From NCBI RefSeq assembly GCF_024349685.1, contig NZ_AP025944.1:4408001-4472000 (forward strand): a stretch of 64,000 bases of DNA. Direction: 5' to 3'. How positions within the stretch are numbered: the first letter of the stretch is position 1; every line of letters begins with the position of its first letter. This document shows, one piece after another, positions 36,918 to 47,721 of the stretch. Position numbers and translations under genes: made by a program. The notes under the pieces are model-generated. The model did no database searches. It worked only from the letters and a program-made list of their open reading frames with translations, and was not told where the DNA came from. The stretch comes from Pseudomonas sp. LRP2-20 (GTDB lineage: Bacteria; Pseudomonadota; Gammaproteobacteria; Pseudomonadales; Pseudomonadaceae).

Positions 36918-37598
36918 TCACCTACCTTGGAATTGGACTTGCCTGGAACCGCCCAGCCACTCGCGCAGCTGGGAAAAATGATCGATGCACACCTGCGGGC
37001 CAAACTCGGCCAGCGCCTGCAGCGACATGGCACCATAGCCCACCGCCACCGAATGCATGCCGGCGTTGCTAGCCATCTGCAGGTCGAATGCCGAATCTCC
37101 GACCATCAGCGCCCGCCCGGGTTCGACACCACAATGCCCGAGGATTTGCTCGAGCATCAGCGGGTGGGGCTTGCCACGGGTTTCGTCGGCGGCACGGGTG
37201 ATGTCGAAGAATTGCTCCCAGCCATTGGCCTTGAGCACGCGATCCAGCCCGCGGCGCGCCTTGCCGGTTGCCACCGCCAGGCGATAGCCCTCGGCGCGGA
37301 AAGCATCCAGCGACTCGACCACACCTTCGAACAGCGGCGAAGGCTGCTGGTCCAGGGCCATATAGATGTCGGCGTAGTGCTGGCGGAAGGTTTCGACTTG
37401 CAGTGGATCCAGGTGCGGATACAACGTCGCAATGGCCTCCCCCAGCGCCAGGCCGATGATGCCCTTGACGGCATCCTCAGGGCTGGGCGCCTCCCCAGCA
37501 CGCTCGGCAGCGGCATTCATCGCCTCGACGATGCGGCCGATGGAGTCGGCCAGGGTGCCATCCCAATCGAAAATCAGTAACTCATAGTCACGCCGCAC
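36918..37598 (-). CDS. HAD-family hydrolase, Gph/phosphoglycolate phosphatase-like
   Basis: A 226-residue HAD phosphatase. Motif I is [10 protein letters not shown], motif II lies in [11 protein letters not shown], motif III is GKPHP and motif IV is [10 protein letters not shown]. It is predicted to be cytosolic and may act on phosphoglycolate or related small phosphates. The GTG at 37598 gives [15 protein letters not shown] and overlaps the rluC stop by 11 nt. rluC, this gene and sppA form one operon. Confidence 0.9.
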   Translation of the reverse strand: MRRDYELLIFDWDGTLADSIGRIVEAMNAAAERAGEAPSPEDAVKGIIGLALGEAIATLYPHLDPLQVETFRQHYADIYMALDQQPSPLFEGVVESLDAFRAEGYRLAVATGKARRGLDRVLKANGWEQFFDITRAADETRGKPHPLMLEQILGHCGVEPGRALMVGDSAFDLQMASNAGMHSVAVGYGAMSLQALAEFGPQVCIDHFSQLREWLGGSRQVQFQGR

Positions 37599-38544
37599 TG
37601 AGTCGCTCCACGGTTTTCGCCCACACTTCATCAACAGGCGCCTCGAGCTTGAGCTCGCCGCCATCGGGCAGCGGCACGGTCAGGGCATAGGCATGCAGGA
37701 ACAGCCGCTTGCCACCCAGCTCGCGGATCTCGCGGCTGAAGTCCTCGTCGCCATACTTGCTGTCACCGGCAATCATGTGCCCGGCATGCAGGGTATGCAC
37801 GCGAATCTGGTGGGTGCGACCGGTGATCGGGCGCGCCTCGACAATGGTGGCAAACTCGCCGAAGCGGCGCAGCACGCGGAACAGGGTCAGCGCTTCCTTG
37901 CCCTCGTCATTGACTTCGACCATGCGCTCACCGGAGCGCAGGTTGCTCTTGAGCAGTGGCGCATTGACCTGCTTCTTCGAGGTCGGCCAGTGGCCACGCA
38001 CCAGCGCCATGTAGCGTTTGTCCACGCCGTCGCCACGCAGGGCGGCGTGCAGGTGGCGCAACATGCTGCGCTTCTTGGCGATCATCAGCAGGCCCGAGGT
38101 GTCGCGGTCCAGGCGATGCACCAGCTCCAGCTCCTTGGCGTCCGGACGCAGCTGGCGCAGCGCCTCGATCACGCCAAAGCTCAGGCCGCTGCCGCCATGC
38201 ACGGCAATACCGGCTGGCTTGTTCATCACGATCAGCGCCTTGTCTTCGTAGACGATGGCTGCTTCCAGGCGCTGCAGCAGGCCCTGGGCCACCGGCGCCG
38301 GCTCGTCACGCTCGGGCAACCGGACAGGCGGCACGCGCACGATATCGCCGGCCTGAATCTTGTACTCGGGTTTGACCCGCCCCTTGTTGACCCGCACCTC
38401 ACCCTTGCGCAGGATGCGGTAGACCAGGGTCTTGGGCACGCCCTTGAGCGCCGTGATGAGGAAATTGTCAATGCGTTGGCCGGCAAGTTCCGGCGCGACT
38501 TCGATCAGCTGAACGCCGGAAGTCGGAGGGGTATTGGTCGTCAT
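37588..38544 (-). CDS. rluC: 23S rRNA pseudouridine synthase RluC
   Basis: A 318-residue enzyme that makes pseudouridine at 955/2504/2580 of 23S rRNA (E. coli numbering). The S4 RNA-binding domain (about residues 18-80, [27 protein letters not shown]) precedes the RluA catalytic domain with [12 protein letters not shown] (catalytic Asp) and RTHQIRVH. The ATG at 38544 gives [13 protein letters not shown]. It is divergent from rne, as in E. coli and other pseudomonads. Confidence 0.95.
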   Translation of the reverse strand: MTTNTPPTSGVQLIEVAPELAGQRIDNFLITALKGVPKTLVYRILRKGEVRVNKGRVKPEYKIQAGDIVRVPPVRLPERDEPAPVAQGLLQRLEAAIVYEDKALIVMNKPAGIAVHGGSGLSFGVIEALRQLRPDAKELELVHRLDRDTSGLLMIAKKRSMLRHLHAALRGDGVDKRYMALVRGHWPTSKKQVNAPLLKSNLRSGERMVEVNDEGKEALTLFRVLRRFGEFATIVEARPITGRTHQIRVHTLHAGHMIAGDSKYGDEDFSREIRELGGKRLFLHAYALTVPLPDGGELKLEAPVDEVWAKTVERLSAA

Positions 38545-38573
38545 GGCGGGGATCATAACAATTATTTATGGAA

Positions 38574-38602
38574 TTGAAGCACTTAATCATTACTGCTATA
38601 GT
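38574..38602 (+). promoter_or_regulatory. Promoter of rne
   Basis: TTGAAG (38574-38579), a 17-nt spacer and TATAGT (38597-38602), about 690 nt upstream of the rne ATG in the rluC-rne divergent gap. No other comparable promoter was seen closer to rne. Confidence 0.7.
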
Positions 38603-38607
38603 CGCGA

Positions 38608-39287
38608 ACGCCGCCAAAAGCGGCAGGCCAGTGAAACCAGGCCCTGGGCCGGTTCCTGACCTACGCAGTTCTCCAGGACGCGAGGCCGTCCTACGGGGTT
38701 TTCGCCAGTTTACCGAATTGCCTGGAATCGCCACCAGCGCTGTGTAGAGAAGACCGAAAAAAAACGACAAGTGTGGTTTTTCACCTGCTTCCCGATTCTT
38801 TTCGCTGCACCTCTGCCCGCCCCGTCGCTTCCACGCAACGCAAGGCGAATGCTTCGGAAATACCTGCCTTGGATATGTAATGGCGTCAGCTCCCATTCGA
38901 AGCTGGCGAAAAATGCAACCCGTTGCGGATTCAGCGCGCGGCAGCACCCGAATTATCAGGGATACGTGCAGGGTGGAGATGCACAGCCCTCGGACCGTGT
39001 AGCAGATGCCTCGAGCGTCCACGGCCGACGGTTGATTCCTCCTCCTGACTGAGTGCACGAGGCCCGCTTGGTTGATTCGGATACCCATTCGAAACCACCG
39101 GGGCCTGGTTGGCACCGCAGCAAACAGGACGCGTCGTCGCGACAACGGCAGGCTGGGCAACCGGCTGGTGCCGAACGTTGCTCGACACGGGGGTGGCCCA
39201 GCCACCCTTTGCGCACCTTGGCACCGACCATGAGAAGTCGTGTGTGCCGAACGCCGTTTCCGGCAGCCCGGAAACCGACGGTACAAC
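38608..39287 (+). promoter_or_regulatory. Long 5' UTR of rne
   Basis: A roughly 680-nt segment with no convincing ORF between the putative promoter and the rne start. In E. coli a long structured rne leader mediates feedback cleavage by RNase E, and the same role is inferred here. Several short inverted repeats are visible, but no fold was computed. Confidence 0.6.
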
Positions 39288-42200
39288 ATGAAAAGAATGC
39301 TGATTAACGCAACTCAGCCCGAAGAGTTGCGTGTAGCCCTGGTGGACGGCCAACGTCTCTACGACCTGGACATCGAGTCCGGCGCGCGTGAGCAGAAAAA
39401 GGCCAACATCTACAAAGGCAAGATCACCCGCATCGAACCGAGCCTCGAAGCCGCCTTCGTCGACTTCGGCTCCGAACGTCACGGCTTCCTGCCGCTGAAA
39501 GAAATCTCCCGCGAATACTTCAAGAAAGCCCCTGAAGGCCGGGTCAACATCAAGGAAGTCCTGAGCGAAGGCCAGGAAGTCATCGTTCAGGTCGAGAAGG
39601 AAGAGCGCGGCAACAAAGGCGCCGCCCTGACCACCTTCATCAGCCTGGCTGGCCGCTACCTGGTGCTGATGCCCAACAACCCGCGTGCCGGTGGCATCTC
39701 CCGCCGCATCGAAGGCGAAGAGCGCAACGAGCTGCGTGAAGCCCTGAACGGCCTGACCGTGCCGGGCGACATGGGCCTGATCGTGCGCACTGCCGGCCTG
39801 GGCCGCAGCAGCGAAGAAATGCAGTGGGACCTCGACTACCTGCTGCAGCTGTGGACCGCCATCAAGGAAGCGTCCCTGGACCGCGCCGCGCCATTCCTGA
39901 TCTACCAGGAAAGCAACGTCATCATCCGCGCCATCCGCGACTACCTGCGCCAGGACATCGGCGAAGTGCTGATCGACAGCATCGATGCCCAGGAAGAAGC
40001 CCTGACCTTCATCCGCCAGGTAATGCCGCAGTACGCCAGCAAGGTCAAGCTGTACGAAGACAGCGTACCGCTGTTCAACCGCTTCCAGATCGAAAGCCAG
40101 ATCGAGACCGCCTTCCAGCGCGTGGTCGACCTGCCGTCCGGTGGCTCGATCGTGATCGACCCGACCGAAGCCCTGGTCTCCATCGACATCAACTCGGCGC
40201 GCGCCACCAAGGGCAGCGACATCGAGGAAACCGCCCTGCAGACCAACCTGGAAGCGGCCGAGGAAATCGCCCGCCAGCTGCGCCTGCGTGACATCGGCGG
40301 CTTGATCGTCATCGACTTCATCGACATGACCCCGGCGAAGAACCAGCGCGCTGTAGAAGAGCGCGTGCGTGAATGCCTGGAAGCCGACCGCGCCCGTGTC
40401 CAGGTCGGCCGCATCTCGCGCTTCGGCCTGCTGGAAATGTCCCGTCAGCGTCTGCGCCCGTCGCTTGGCGAAAGCAGCGGCATCGTCTGCCCACGCTGCT
40501 CCGGCACCGGCATCATCCGTGACGTCGAATCGTTGTCGCTGGCCATCCTGCGCCTGATCGAAGAAGAAGCCCTGAAAGACCGTACTGCCGAAGTACGCGC
40601 CCAGGTGCCGATCCCGGTCGCCGCATTCCTGCTCAACGAGAAACGCAACTCGATCACCAAGATCGAACTGCGCACTCGCGCACGCATCATCATTCTGCCG
40701 AACGACCACCTGGAAACCCCGCACTTCGAAGTCCAGCGTCTGCGCGACGACAACCCGGAAGTGCTGAACAACCAGTCCAGCTACGAAATCGCCGCCGCCG
40801 AAGCCGAAGAAGCGCCGCAGCCGACCGCCACCCGCACCCTGGTTCGCCAGGAAGCGGCGGTGAAGACCGCCCCGGCCCGCGCCAACGCCCCGGTACCGAG
40901 CGCCGCCGAAGAGCAGCCTCAGCCAGCCGCACCGGTAGCCCCGGCGCCGAGCGCACCTGAGCCAAGCCTGTTCAAGGGCCTGGTGAAGTCGCTGGTCAGC
41001 CTGTTCGCCGGCAAGGAAGAGCCCGCCGCAGCGCCAGTGGTCACTGCCACCGAAAAGCCGGCCGCCGAGCGCAGCCCACGCAACGAAGAACGCCGCAACG
41101 GCCGCCAGCAGAGCCGCAACCGCAACGGCCGCCGCGATGAAGAGCGCAAGCCGCGCGAAGAGCGTGCCGAGCGTGCCCCGCGTGAAGAGCGTCAACCGCG
41201 CGAAGAACGTGCACCTCGTGAGGAACGTGCTCCACGCGAAGAACGCGCACCTCGTGAAGAGCGCGCCCCACGTGAAGAACGTGCACCACGCCAGCCACGC
41301 GAAGACCGCCGCGGCAACCGCGGTGAAGAGCGCGTACGTGAACTGCGTGAGCCCCTCGACGCCACGCCGGCAGAGCGCGAAGAACGCCAGCCACGTGAAG
41401 AACGTGTAGCCCGTGAAGAGCGCGCCCCACGTGAAGAACGTGCACCTCGCGAAGAACGCGCCCCACGTGAAGAACGTGCACCTCGCGAAGAACGCGCCCC
41501 ACGTGAAGAGCGCGCCCCACGTGAAGAGCGCGCACCTCGCGAAGAACGCGCCCCACGTGAAGAGCGTGCACCTCGCGAAGAACGCGCTCCACGTGAAGAG
41601 CGTGCACCTCGCGAAGAACGCCAGCCTCGCCCGCCACGTGAAGAGCGCCAGCCGCGCCCGGCCGAACAGGCTGCCGAGCAGGCTGCCGAACTCGCCGAAG
41701 AGCAACTGCCGAACGAAGAGCTGCTGCAGGACGAGCAGGAAGGTACCGATGACGAGCGTCCGCGTCGTCGCTCCCGTGGCCAGCGTCGCCGCAGCAACCG
41801 TCGTGAGCGTCAGCGCAATGCCAATGGCGAGCTGATCGAAGGTGGCGATGAAGAAGGCAGCGAAGAGCAGCCGCAGCAGCACCAGGCCACCGAGCTTGGC
41901 GCCGAGCTGGCCGCCGGCCTGGCCGTCACTGCCGCTGTCGCCAGCAGCCAGATCAGCGCCGATGCCGAGGCTCAAGCCAACCAGCAGGCCGAACGCGCCA
42001 GCGCCGCAGCCGTAACCACCGAAACCAGCGAAGTCGCCCAGCCGACCGAGCAGGTTGAAGTGGCCGCTCAAGCCGAGGAAGCTGTCATCGCCCCAGTGGT
42101 CGAACAGCCCGTCAGCGAGCCGGTTGTCGTGGTCGAAGCCAGCGCCGAGCCAGTGGTCGACCTCGCACCGCAGCCGGTAGTTGAAGAAGCCCCTGCCGCC

Positions 42201-42602
42201 GAGCCGGTCGTGGCTGCCGAAGCAGCGGTCGAGGCCCCTGCTGTCGAAACCAAGGCGGTCGAAGCCCCAGCAGTCGAGAGCGGTGAAGCCGAGAAGGCGC
42301 AGGTTGTGGCTGAAGAAGCACCGGTTGCCGAGCAGCCAGTTGCTGTCGTCGAAGCCCAGCCAGAAGTGGCGGCTGAACCCGTCGCTGCCGAAGCTGCCCC
42401 GGCGGTTGTCGCACCGGCCCCGGTAGAAACACCGGCAACCGTCGAAGCCGCTACTGTCATGCTGCCAAACGGCCGCGCGCCGAACGACCCACGTGAAGTG
42501 CGTCGCCGCAAGCGTGAAGCCGAGGCCGCTGCCAAGGCTGCCCAGGAAGCTGCCGAGCCCGTGCTGGAAACCGCCGATGAGCACAAGCCTCATCACGGTT
42601 GA
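39288..42602 (+). CDS. rne: Ribonuclease E
   Basis: An 1104-residue endoribonuclease and degradosome scaffold. [20 protein letters not shown] starts the catalytic half. It has an S1 domain (about residues 35-125), the metal aspartates in VSIDINSAR and VIDFIDM, and the zinc-link CPRCSGTG. The C-terminal half (from about 510) is disordered. A dozen or more REERAP-type repeats (about residues 620-790) are followed by an Arg-rich block and a Val/Glu/Ala-rich tail. [16 protein letters not shown] (about 563-578) resembles the amphipathic membrane-targeting helix. The ATG at 39288 gives the universal N-terminus. Confidence 0.97.
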   Translation: MKRMLINATQPEELRVALVDGQRLYDLDIESGAREQKKANIYKGKITRIEPSLEAAFVDFGSERHGFLPLKEISREYFKKAPEGRVNIKEVLSEGQEVIVQVEKEERGNKGAALTTFISLAGRYLVLMPNNPRAGGISRRIEGEERNELREALNGLTVPGDMGLIVRTAGLGRSSEEMQWDLDYLLQLWTAIKEASLDRAAPFLIYQESNVIIRAIRDYLRQDIGEVLIDSIDAQEEALTFIRQVMPQYASKVKLYEDSVPLFNRFQIESQIETAFQRVVDLPSGGSIVIDPTEALVSIDINSARATKGSDIEETALQTNLEAAEEIARQLRLRDIGGLIVIDFIDMTPAKNQRAVEERVRECLEADRARVQVGRISRFGLLEMSRQRLRPSLGESSGIVCPRCSGTGIIRDVESLSLAILRLIEEEALKDRTAEVRAQVPIPVAAFLLNEKRNSITKIELRTRARIIILPNDHLETPHFEVQRLRDDNPEVLNNQSSYEIAAAEAEEAPQPTATRTLVRQEAAVKTAPARANAPVPSAAEEQPQPAAPVAPAPSAPEPSLFKGLVKSLVSLFAGKEEPAAAPVVTATEKPAAERSPRNEERRNGRQQSRNRNGRRDEERKPREERAERAPREERQPREERAPREERAPREERAPREERAPREERAPRQPREDRRGNRGEERVRELREPLDATPAEREERQPREERVAREERAPREERAPREERAPREERAPREERAPREERAPREERAPREERAPREERAPREERAPREERAPREERQPRPPREERQPRPAEQAAEQAAELAEEQLPNEELLQDEQEGTDDERPRRRSRGQRRRSNRRERQRNANGELIEGGDEEGSEEQPQQHQATELGAELAAGLAVTAAVASSQISADAEAQANQQAERASAAAVTTETSEVAQPTEQVEVAAQAEEAVIAPVVEQPVSEPVVVVEASAEPVVDLAPQPVVEEAPAAEPVVAAEAAVEAPAVETKAVEAPAVESGEAEKAQVVAEEAPVAEQPVAVVEAQPEVAAEPVAAEAAPAVVAPAPVETPATVEAATVMLPNGRAPNDPREVRRRKREAEAAAKAAQEAAEPVLETADEHKPHHG
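41160..41650 (+). repeat. 18-bp coding tandem repeat within rne
   Basis: Units encoding PREERA recur in two blocks separated by a degenerate segment (about 41290-41390). The second block alone has about twelve near-identical units. The repeat is open in several frames, which creates long spurious ORFs on both strands. Confidence 0.9.
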
Positions 42603-42620
42603 TAGCCAAGGCTGAATGAA

Positions 42621-42657
42621 AAAGCCCCGCCAGTGCGAACTGGCGGGGCTTTTTCTT
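42621..42657 (+). terminator. Terminator of rne
   Basis: AAAAGCCCCGCCAG (42621-42634) pairs perfectly with CTGGCGGGGCTTTT (42641-42654) around a 6-nt loop and runs into a T tract. Confidence 0.9.
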
Positions 42658-42672
42658 GGCTATCTGTTTTTA

Positions 42673-42782
42673 CCTGTACCGGCCTCTTCGCGGGCAAGCC
42701 CGCTCCCACAATCACCCCACTTGGTTCAGGCCTTGTGATAGCCCTGTGGGAGCGGGCTTGCCCGCGAAGAGGCCGGTACAGG
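42673..42782. repeat. REP inverted pair between rne and murB
   Basis: Left REP CCTGTACCGGCCTCTTCGCG and a perfect inverted copy ending CGCGAAGAGGCCGGTACAGG, with the GGGAGCGGGCTTGCCCGC core in both. It lies between convergent genes, 8 bp from the murB stop. Confidence 0.9.
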
Positions 42783-42790
42783 CAAAGCAA

Positions 42791-43810
42791 TCAGTACAGA
42801 TTGGGCTCCATCTCCAGCTCAACCCCAAACCGCTCCAGGATATCCGCCTGGATCCGCTGTGCGAGTGCATGCAACTGCGCCCCGCTCGCCTGGCCATGAT
42901 TGACCAGCACCAGCGACTGCAACCGGTGCACACCGGCATCGCCCTCGCGATAGCCCTTCCAGCCCGCCTGCTCGATCAGCCAGCCCGCTGCCAGCTTCAC
43001 CTGGCCATCCGCCTGCGGATACGCCACCACGCCCGGATACTGGCTACGAATGCGTTCGACCAACTCAGCCGCCACCACCGGGTTCTTGAAGAAGCTCCCG
43101 GCATTGCCCAGCTCGGCCGGGTCCGGCAATTTTTCACGACGAATGCTGCATATGGCGTCACTGATCGCCTGCGCGGTCGGTTGCTCGACGCCCTGCTCCG
43201 CCAGGCGCTGACGCACCGGTCCATAATCCAGATGTGCCTGCAGTGCATGGCTCAGAGCAAAGCGCACCCGCAGGATCAACCAACGCCCGGGGTTGCGCTT
43301 GAACAGGCTGTCACGGTAACCGAAGGCGCATTCCTCCAGGTTGAAATCGCGCAACTCCCCGGTCTCCCGGTCCAGTGCGGTCAGCCCGGCAAACACATCC
43401 TTGATCTCGACACCATAGGCGCCGACGTTCTGCATCGGCGCAGCGCCAACGGTGCCAGGGATCAGGCTAAGGTTCTCCAGGCCACAATAGCCTTGCGCCA
43501 ACGACCATTGCACGAACGGATGCCAGGGCTCGCCGGCTTGCGCCTCGACCACCACCCGCTCACCGTCATCACTCAGTACGCGCCGGCCGCGGCTGGCCAT
43601 GTGCAACACCAGTGCATCGATATCGCGGGTCAGCAGCAGGTTGCTGCCACCCCCTATCACCTGCACCCGCAACTCACGCTGGCGCGCCTGGGCCAACGCC
43701 TCGCGCACCTCGTCATCGTTGTGCGCCTGGGTGAAATACCGGGCTTTCACGTCGATGCCGAAGGTGTTGTAGGGCTTCAGCGAAACCTGTTCCTGCCAAA
43801 CCGCCGTCAT
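42791..43810 (-). CDS. murB: UDP-N-acetylenolpyruvoylglucosamine reductase
   Basis: A 339-residue FAD enzyme reducing UDP-GlcNAc-enolpyruvate to UDP-MurNAc (peptidoglycan, cytosol). VIGGGSNLLLTRD is the FAD motif. YGVEIKDV and GYRDSLFKRN belong to the type I active site, and GNAGSFFKNPVV carries the catalytic serine. The start MTAVWQEQVSLKPYNTFG overlaps the phosphatase stop by 4 nt. It is the last gene of the exbB-to-murB operon. Confidence 0.96.
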   Translation of the reverse strand: MTAVWQEQVSLKPYNTFGIDVKARYFTQAHNDDEVREALAQARQRELRVQVIGGGSNLLLTRDIDALVLHMASRGRRVLSDDGERVVVEAQAGEPWHPFVQWSLAQGYCGLENLSLIPGTVGAAPMQNVGAYGVEIKDVFAGLTALDRETGELRDFNLEECAFGYRDSLFKRNPGRWLILRVRFALSHALQAHLDYGPVRQRLAEQGVEQPTAQAISDAICSIRREKLPDPAELGNAGSFFKNPVVAAELVERIRSQYPGVVAYPQADGQVKLAAGWLIEQAGWKGYREGDAGVHRLQSLVLVNHGQASGAQLHALAQRIQADILERFGVELEMEPNLY

Positions 43811-44271
43811 AGCCGCCCCTTGATTTCCACGACCAGCTCGCGGCACGCCGCCTCGATCAGGTCCAGCACCTGCTCGAAGCCCTCGGCACCGCCATAGTAA
43901 GGGTCCGGTACCTCGTCCAGGGCTGCGCCGTAGCGGCGCAGGAACAGGTCAAGTTCGCCAGCGGCGTTGTGCGGGCGCATGGCGCGCAAATGGCCGAGAT
44001 TGCTCTCATCCATGGCCAGAATCAGGTCGTACTCGGCGAAATGCGCCGGCTTGACCTGCTGGGCACGCTGGCGTGACAAGTCATAACCACGCGCCAGCGC
44101 GGCCTTGCAGGTGCGGCTGTCAGGAGCCTTGCCGACATGCCAGTCTCCGGTACCGGCAGACGCCACATGCACCTGCTCAGCCAGGCCGGCCACCTGCAAC
44201 TGATGGCGCAACACGCCTTCGGCGGTGGGCGAGCGGCAGATATTGCCGAGGCAGACGAACAGGACGCGCAT
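43807..44271 (-). CDS. Low-molecular-weight protein-tyrosine phosphatase
   Basis: A 154-residue cytosolic phosphatase. The P-loop CLGNICRS (C-x5-R-S) follows MRVLFV, and the acid is in the DPYYGG motif. It may regulate a tyrosine kinase or exopolysaccharide export, though no bacterial tyrosine kinase gene is nearby. It overlaps murB by 4 nt and kdsB by 1 nt. Confidence 0.93.
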   Translation of the reverse strand: MRVLFVCLGNICRSPTAEGVLRHQLQVAGLAEQVHVASAGTGDWHVGKAPDSRTCKAALARGYDLSRQRAQQVKPAHFAEYDLILAMDESNLGHLRAMRPHNAAGELDLFLRRYGAALDEVPDPYYGGAEGFEQVLDLIEAACRELVVEIKGRL

Positions 44272-45035
44272 CAGGCCTCCAGCAAGCGCCGGACGCGCTC
44301 CAGGTCTTCAGGGGTATCGACACCCACGGCCGGCGCCTCGATGGCGTCCTCGACGTGGATACGCACGCCATGCCACAGCGCACGCAGCTGTTCCAGGGCC
44401 TCGGTCTGCTCGAGCCAGCATGGGCCCCAGCCGACGAAGTCCTGCAGGAAGCCGACACGGTAAGCGTACATGCCGATGTGGCGGCGATACGGCACACCTG
44501 CCGGCAGCACATCGCGGTCCTTGGCAAAGGCATCACGGGCCCACGGCAGCGGTGCACGGCTGAAGCTCAGGGCCAGGCCGTTCTTGTCGCTGACCACCTT
44601 GACCGCATTGGGGTTGAACACGGTTTCCGGCTCATGGATCGGCTCGGCCAGGGTGGCGATGCCGGCTTCCGGGTGGGCGGCCAGGTTGGCCGCCACCTGG
44701 TCGATGATCACCGGCGGGATCAGCGGCTCGTCACCCTGCACGTTGACCACGATGGCATCGGCCGGCAGGCCGAGCTGCGCGGCCACTTCCGCCAGGCGGT
44801 CGGTGCCCGATTCATGGTCGGCGCGGGTCATCAGCACTTCGGCGCCAAAGGCCTGGCAGGCTTCGAGGATGCTGGTGTCATCGGTGGCGATGACCACCCG
44901 GCTGGCGCCGCTCTTGCGCGCCTGCTCCCAGACGTGCTGGACCATCGGCTTGCCGGCGATCAACAACAAGGGCTTGCCCGGCAGGCGCGTGGAGCGCAGC
45001 CGGGCGGGAATGACCACGGTGTAGTTCACGCTCAT
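44271..45035 (-). CDS. kdsB: 3-deoxy-manno-octulosonate cytidylyltransferase
   Basis: A 254-residue enzyme activating KDO to CMP-KDO for lipopolysaccharide. [16 protein letters not shown] is the nucleotide-binding signature, and [12 protein letters not shown] holds the metal-binding aspartate. It sits between Trm112 (4-nt overlap) and the phosphatase, in the conserved lpxK-ycaR-kdsB arrangement. Confidence 0.97.
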   Translation of the reverse strand: MSVNYTVVIPARLRSTRLPGKPLLLIAGKPMVQHVWEQARKSGASRVVIATDDTSILEACQAFGAEVLMTRADHESGTDRLAEVAAQLGLPADAIVVNVQGDEPLIPPVIIDQVAANLAAHPEAGIATLAEPIHEPETVFNPNAVKVVSDKNGLALSFSRAPLPWARDAFAKDRDVLPAGVPYRRHIGMYAYRVGFLQDFVGWGPCWLEQTEALEQLRALWHGVRIHVEDAIEAPAVGVDTPEDLERVRRLLEA

Positions 45036-45217
45036 TTGTCCAGACGCTCGTCGTCGGTCAGGGTGCGCGCCTCGCTTTCCAGCATCACCGGGATGCCGTC
45101 ACGAATCGGGTAAGCCAGGCCTGCGCCCTTGCTGATCAGCTCGGTCTTGTCGGCACTGAGCTTGAGCGGGCCCTTGGTGATCGGGCAGGCCAGGATATCG
45201 AGCAGTTTGGTGTCCAT
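45032..45217 (-). CDS. Trm112/YcaR-family small protein
   Basis: A 61-residue protein [20 protein letters not shown] of the Trm112/UPF0434 family. Only one cysteine remains of the usual zinc-binding set, as in other bacterial YcaR proteins. It probably acts as a partner or chaperone for methyltransferases. It is embedded between lpxK and kdsB. Confidence 0.93.
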   Translation of the reverse strand: MDTKLLDILACPITKGPLKLSADKTELISKGAGLAYPIRDGIPVMLESEARTLTDDERLDK

Positions 45218-45260
45218 GGAAGCGTCCTTGAGGCCGGATGGCCGAAAAGTGAATAGAGGC

Positions 45261-46262
45261 TCAGGGCTTGCGCAGCAGGCGCTGCAACTGGCTGTCGAAC
45301 CAGGCGCTGAAGGCCGGCGTGGGCCGGGCCTCGACCGCCAGGTACCACCAGTCGTCGGCGGCGAACGCCCGGCATTTCACCGCATCCTTCTCGGTCATGA
45401 CCAGCGGTAGCGCCGGGCTGAACGCCAGGCTTTCGGCGCTGAACTGCGCATGGTCGGCAAAGGGATGCGGCACCGGCTGCCAGTTTAGCCCCAGCAGGGT
45501 ATTGAAGAAACGTTGCGGGTTACCGATGCCGGCTACCGCGTGCAGGCGCTGGCCCGCAGGGAAGAAGTCGAGTTCGCGGCGCTCGCCGCTGCGCAGGTTG
45601 ACTAGGGCAGAGGGTTGCAGGCAAAAGCCAAAACCGTCCGCGCGGTCGCCATCGGCACCGTTGAACAATACGGCATCCGCCTCTTGCAGGCGCTCGCGGG
45701 GCTCGCGCAGTGGGCCGGCCGGCAGGCAGCGGCCATTGCCCAGACCGCGGGCGGCGTCGATCAGTACCAGTTCGAGGTCACGGGCCAGGCGGTAGTGCTG
45801 CATACCGTCATCGCAGAGGATCAGGTCCAGCGGTTCGCTGGCCAGCAGCGCCTGCACCGCGCCGGAACGGTCAGGGTCGATCATCAGCGGCACACCGGTG
45901 CGCTGGACGATCAGCAGGGGTTCATCACCGGCCTGCTCGGCTGGCTGGCTCGCCTCCACCCGCCACGGGTAGTGTGGCGGCTTGGCACCGTAGCCACGGC
46001 TGACCACGCCGACCTTGAGGCCCTGGCGGCGGCAATGCTCGATCAGCCAGAGAATCATCGGCGTCTTGCCGGTGCCGCCCACGGTGATGTTGCCCACCAC
46101 GATGACCGGCACCGGCGCCCGGTAGCTGGCGCTTTCACCGCTGAGGAAACGCGCGCGCTTGCGCAGCACCACACGCCGATACAGCGCTTCGAGCGGGCGC
46201 AGCAGCGCCAGGGCCGGGTGGCCGGCGTACCAGGCGGCGAGCAAGCGGTCGGCGAGCGCCAT
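45261..46262 (-). CDS. lpxK: Tetraacyldisaccharide 4'-kinase
   Basis: A 333-residue inner-membrane-associated kinase that phosphorylates the lipid A disaccharide to lipid IVA. The Walker A site is [13 protein letters not shown], and [10 protein letters not shown] is the family signature with conserved acidic residues. The ATG at 46262 overlaps the exbD stop by one base (TGATG). Confidence 0.96.
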   Translation of the reverse strand: MALADRLLAAWYAGHPALALLRPLEALYRRVVLRKRARFLSGESASYRAPVPVIVVGNITVGGTGKTPMILWLIEHCRRQGLKVGVVSRGYGAKPPHYPWRVEASQPAEQAGDEPLLIVQRTGVPLMIDPDRSGAVQALLASEPLDLILCDDGMQHYRLARDLELVLIDAARGLGNGRCLPAGPLREPRERLQEADAVLFNGADGDRADGFGFCLQPSALVNLRSGERRELDFFPAGQRLHAVAGIGNPQRFFNTLLGLNWQPVPHPFADHAQFSAESLAFSPALPLVMTEKDAVKCRAFAADDWWYLAVEARPTPAFSAWFDSQLQRLLRKP

Positions 46263-46696
46263 CAAGGTGTCCCCTGGGCTGCCTCGACGGTGGTCATGCG
46301 CAGGTGGCTGAAACCGAGCTTGCCGGCAGCATCCATTGCGGTGATCACGGCCTGGTGCGGGGTCTTGCCGTCGGCGCTGATGGCTAGCGGCAGCTTGTTG
46401 TCACCGCCAGACTCTCGTTCGATGGCCTCGGTCAGGGTCGCCAGGTCGCTCTTGGGCAGCAGGTGGTTGTTCACCGAATACACGCCATCGGCGCTGATGG
46501 TCACTTCCACCAGCTTGCCCTGATCGGCCGGTGCCTGCTCGGCGCTGGCCGCTTCGGGCAGCTCGACACGCAACTGGGTCTCGCGGGTGAAGGTGGTGGT
46601 GACCACGAAGAACAGCAGCAGGACGAACACCACATCGATCAGCGATGCGAGGTTGATGTCGACGTTCTCCCGCTGGCGATTGCGCCGAAACTTCAC
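46262..46696 (-). CDS. exbD: ExbD/TolR-family biopolymer transport protein
   Basis: A 144-residue inner-membrane protein with one N-terminal helix ([18 protein letters not shown]) holding the proton-path aspartate ([11 protein letters not shown]), then a periplasmic domain. With the ExbB homologue it forms a proton-driven motor. Its place ahead of lpxK, with no TonB gene nearby, is the conserved arrangement in pseudomonads and is distinct from the iron-uptake exbBD. Confidence 0.93.
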   Translation of the reverse strand: MKFRRNRQRENVDINLASLIDVVFVLLLFFVVTTTFTRETQLRVELPEAASAEQAPADQGKLVEVTISADGVYSVNNHLLPKSDLATLTEAIERESGGDNKLPLAISADGKTPHQAVITAMDAAGKLGFSHLRMTTVEAAQGTP

Positions 46697-47328
46697 GCCT
46701 TGCCTCCGGCCACTTCCACTTCGCGGTCGCCCTGGATCACTTCCACCAGCTTGATCGCCTCCTGCTCCATGCCCACCACCAGCTCATCGATGCGGCGCAG
46801 CAGGAAGCGGTGGAAGAACACCGCCGGGATACCGACCATCAGGCCGGCCGCCGTGGTGACCAGGGCCTTGGAGATACCGCCGGCCAGCACGGCGGCGTTG
46901 GCGGTCATCTGCGAGCCCATGAAGGCGCTGAAGATGTCGATCATGCCCAGTACGGTGCCCAGCAGGCCCAGCAGCGGCGCCATGGCAGCGATGGTGCCGA
47001 GGGTGCTGATGTAGCGTTCGAGTTCGTGGATGACGCGCGAGGCGGCTTCCTCGATGCACTCTTTCATGATCTCGCGGCCATGGCGCGAGTTGGCCAGGCC
47101 CGCCGCGAGGATTTCGCCCAGCGGCGAGTCGGCGCGCAGGGCCTTGAGCTTGTCACTGGTGAGTTGCTTGTCCTTGATCCACATCCACACCTGGCCCAGC
47201 AGGTGCGGCGGGGTAACGCGGCTGGCGCGCAGGGTCCACAGGCGCTCGACGACGATAGCCATGGCGGCGATGGAACTCAGAATGATCGGCAGCATCATCC
47301 AACCACCGGACTTGACCAATTCCCACAC
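46693..47328 (-). CDS. exbB: ExbB/TolQ-family proton-channel protein
   Basis: A 211-residue, three-helix MotA/TolQ/ExbB protein. Helix 1 is about residues 10-30 (GGWMMLPIILSSIAAMAIVV), helices 2 and 3 are around 105-135 and 150-175 (LGTIAAMAPLLGLLGTVLGMI and VTTAAGLMVGIPAVFFHRF). The GTG at 47328 starts MWELVKSGGWMMLP, as in relatives, with AGAGGGG upstream; an in-frame ATG at 47367 is less likely. It heads the exbB-exbD-lpxK-Trm112-kdsB-ptp-murB operon. Confidence 0.92.
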   Translation of the reverse strand: MWELVKSGGWMMLPIILSSIAAMAIVVERLWTLRASRVTPPHLLGQVWMWIKDKQLTSDKLKALRADSPLGEILAAGLANSRHGREIMKECIEEAASRVIHELERYISTLGTIAAMAPLLGLLGTVLGMIDIFSAFMGSQMTANAAVLAGGISKALVTTAAGLMVGIPAVFFHRFLLRRIDELVVGMEQEAIKLVEVIQGDREVEVAGGKA

Positions 47329-47441
47329 AGTAAGCGCCCCTCTGGAAAAAGGCCGCCACTCTAACATACGCGCGCGGGGGGCTCATCTGCCGAAGGTCAG
47401 GGAAATATGCATCAGGGCTGTTGTGATCGCCATGACAGATG

Positions 47442-47688
47442 CAGCGCCTGTCAGACCGAGCGCCGCCCGCGCGGCGCATCGCGAGCTGCGCTCGCTCCTA
47501 CGTTTGTTTCTGGCCAGTAACGCCTGTGACAGGCGCGCGCGACCGCCTTGTTGGTACGACACGATATCGCGCCGTGCGGCAAGGCGTCCGCGCGAAAATC
47601 CCCCAGGAATGATTGGCCCGAAACAAGCGTAGGAGCGAGCGCAGCTCGCGATGCGCCGCGCGGGCGGCGCTCGATCTCACAGACGCTG
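47442..47688. repeat. Long palindromic repeat, copy C
   Basis: Same orientation as copy A, centred on GATATC (47563-47568), with arms identical in most positions and a few substitutions near the ends. It lies in the gap between the start of the exbB operon and the end of comEC. Nothing else was recognised in that gap. Confidence 0.9.
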
Positions 47689-47721
47689 AATTTTTTGAGG
47701 CAAGCACCTGTCAGCCCCTCC

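Noticed and set aside
38931..42596. Very long minus-strand open frame (1221 codons) opposite rne
   Set aside because: Phe/Leu/Gly-rich composition with no domain, created by codon bias and the 18-bp repeat in rne. rne itself is certain on the other strand.
47329..47441. Additional small gene between exbB and palindrome C
   Set aside because: The in-frame ATG at 47367 only extends exbB without conserved sequence. No independent ORF with a ribosome-binding site was found.
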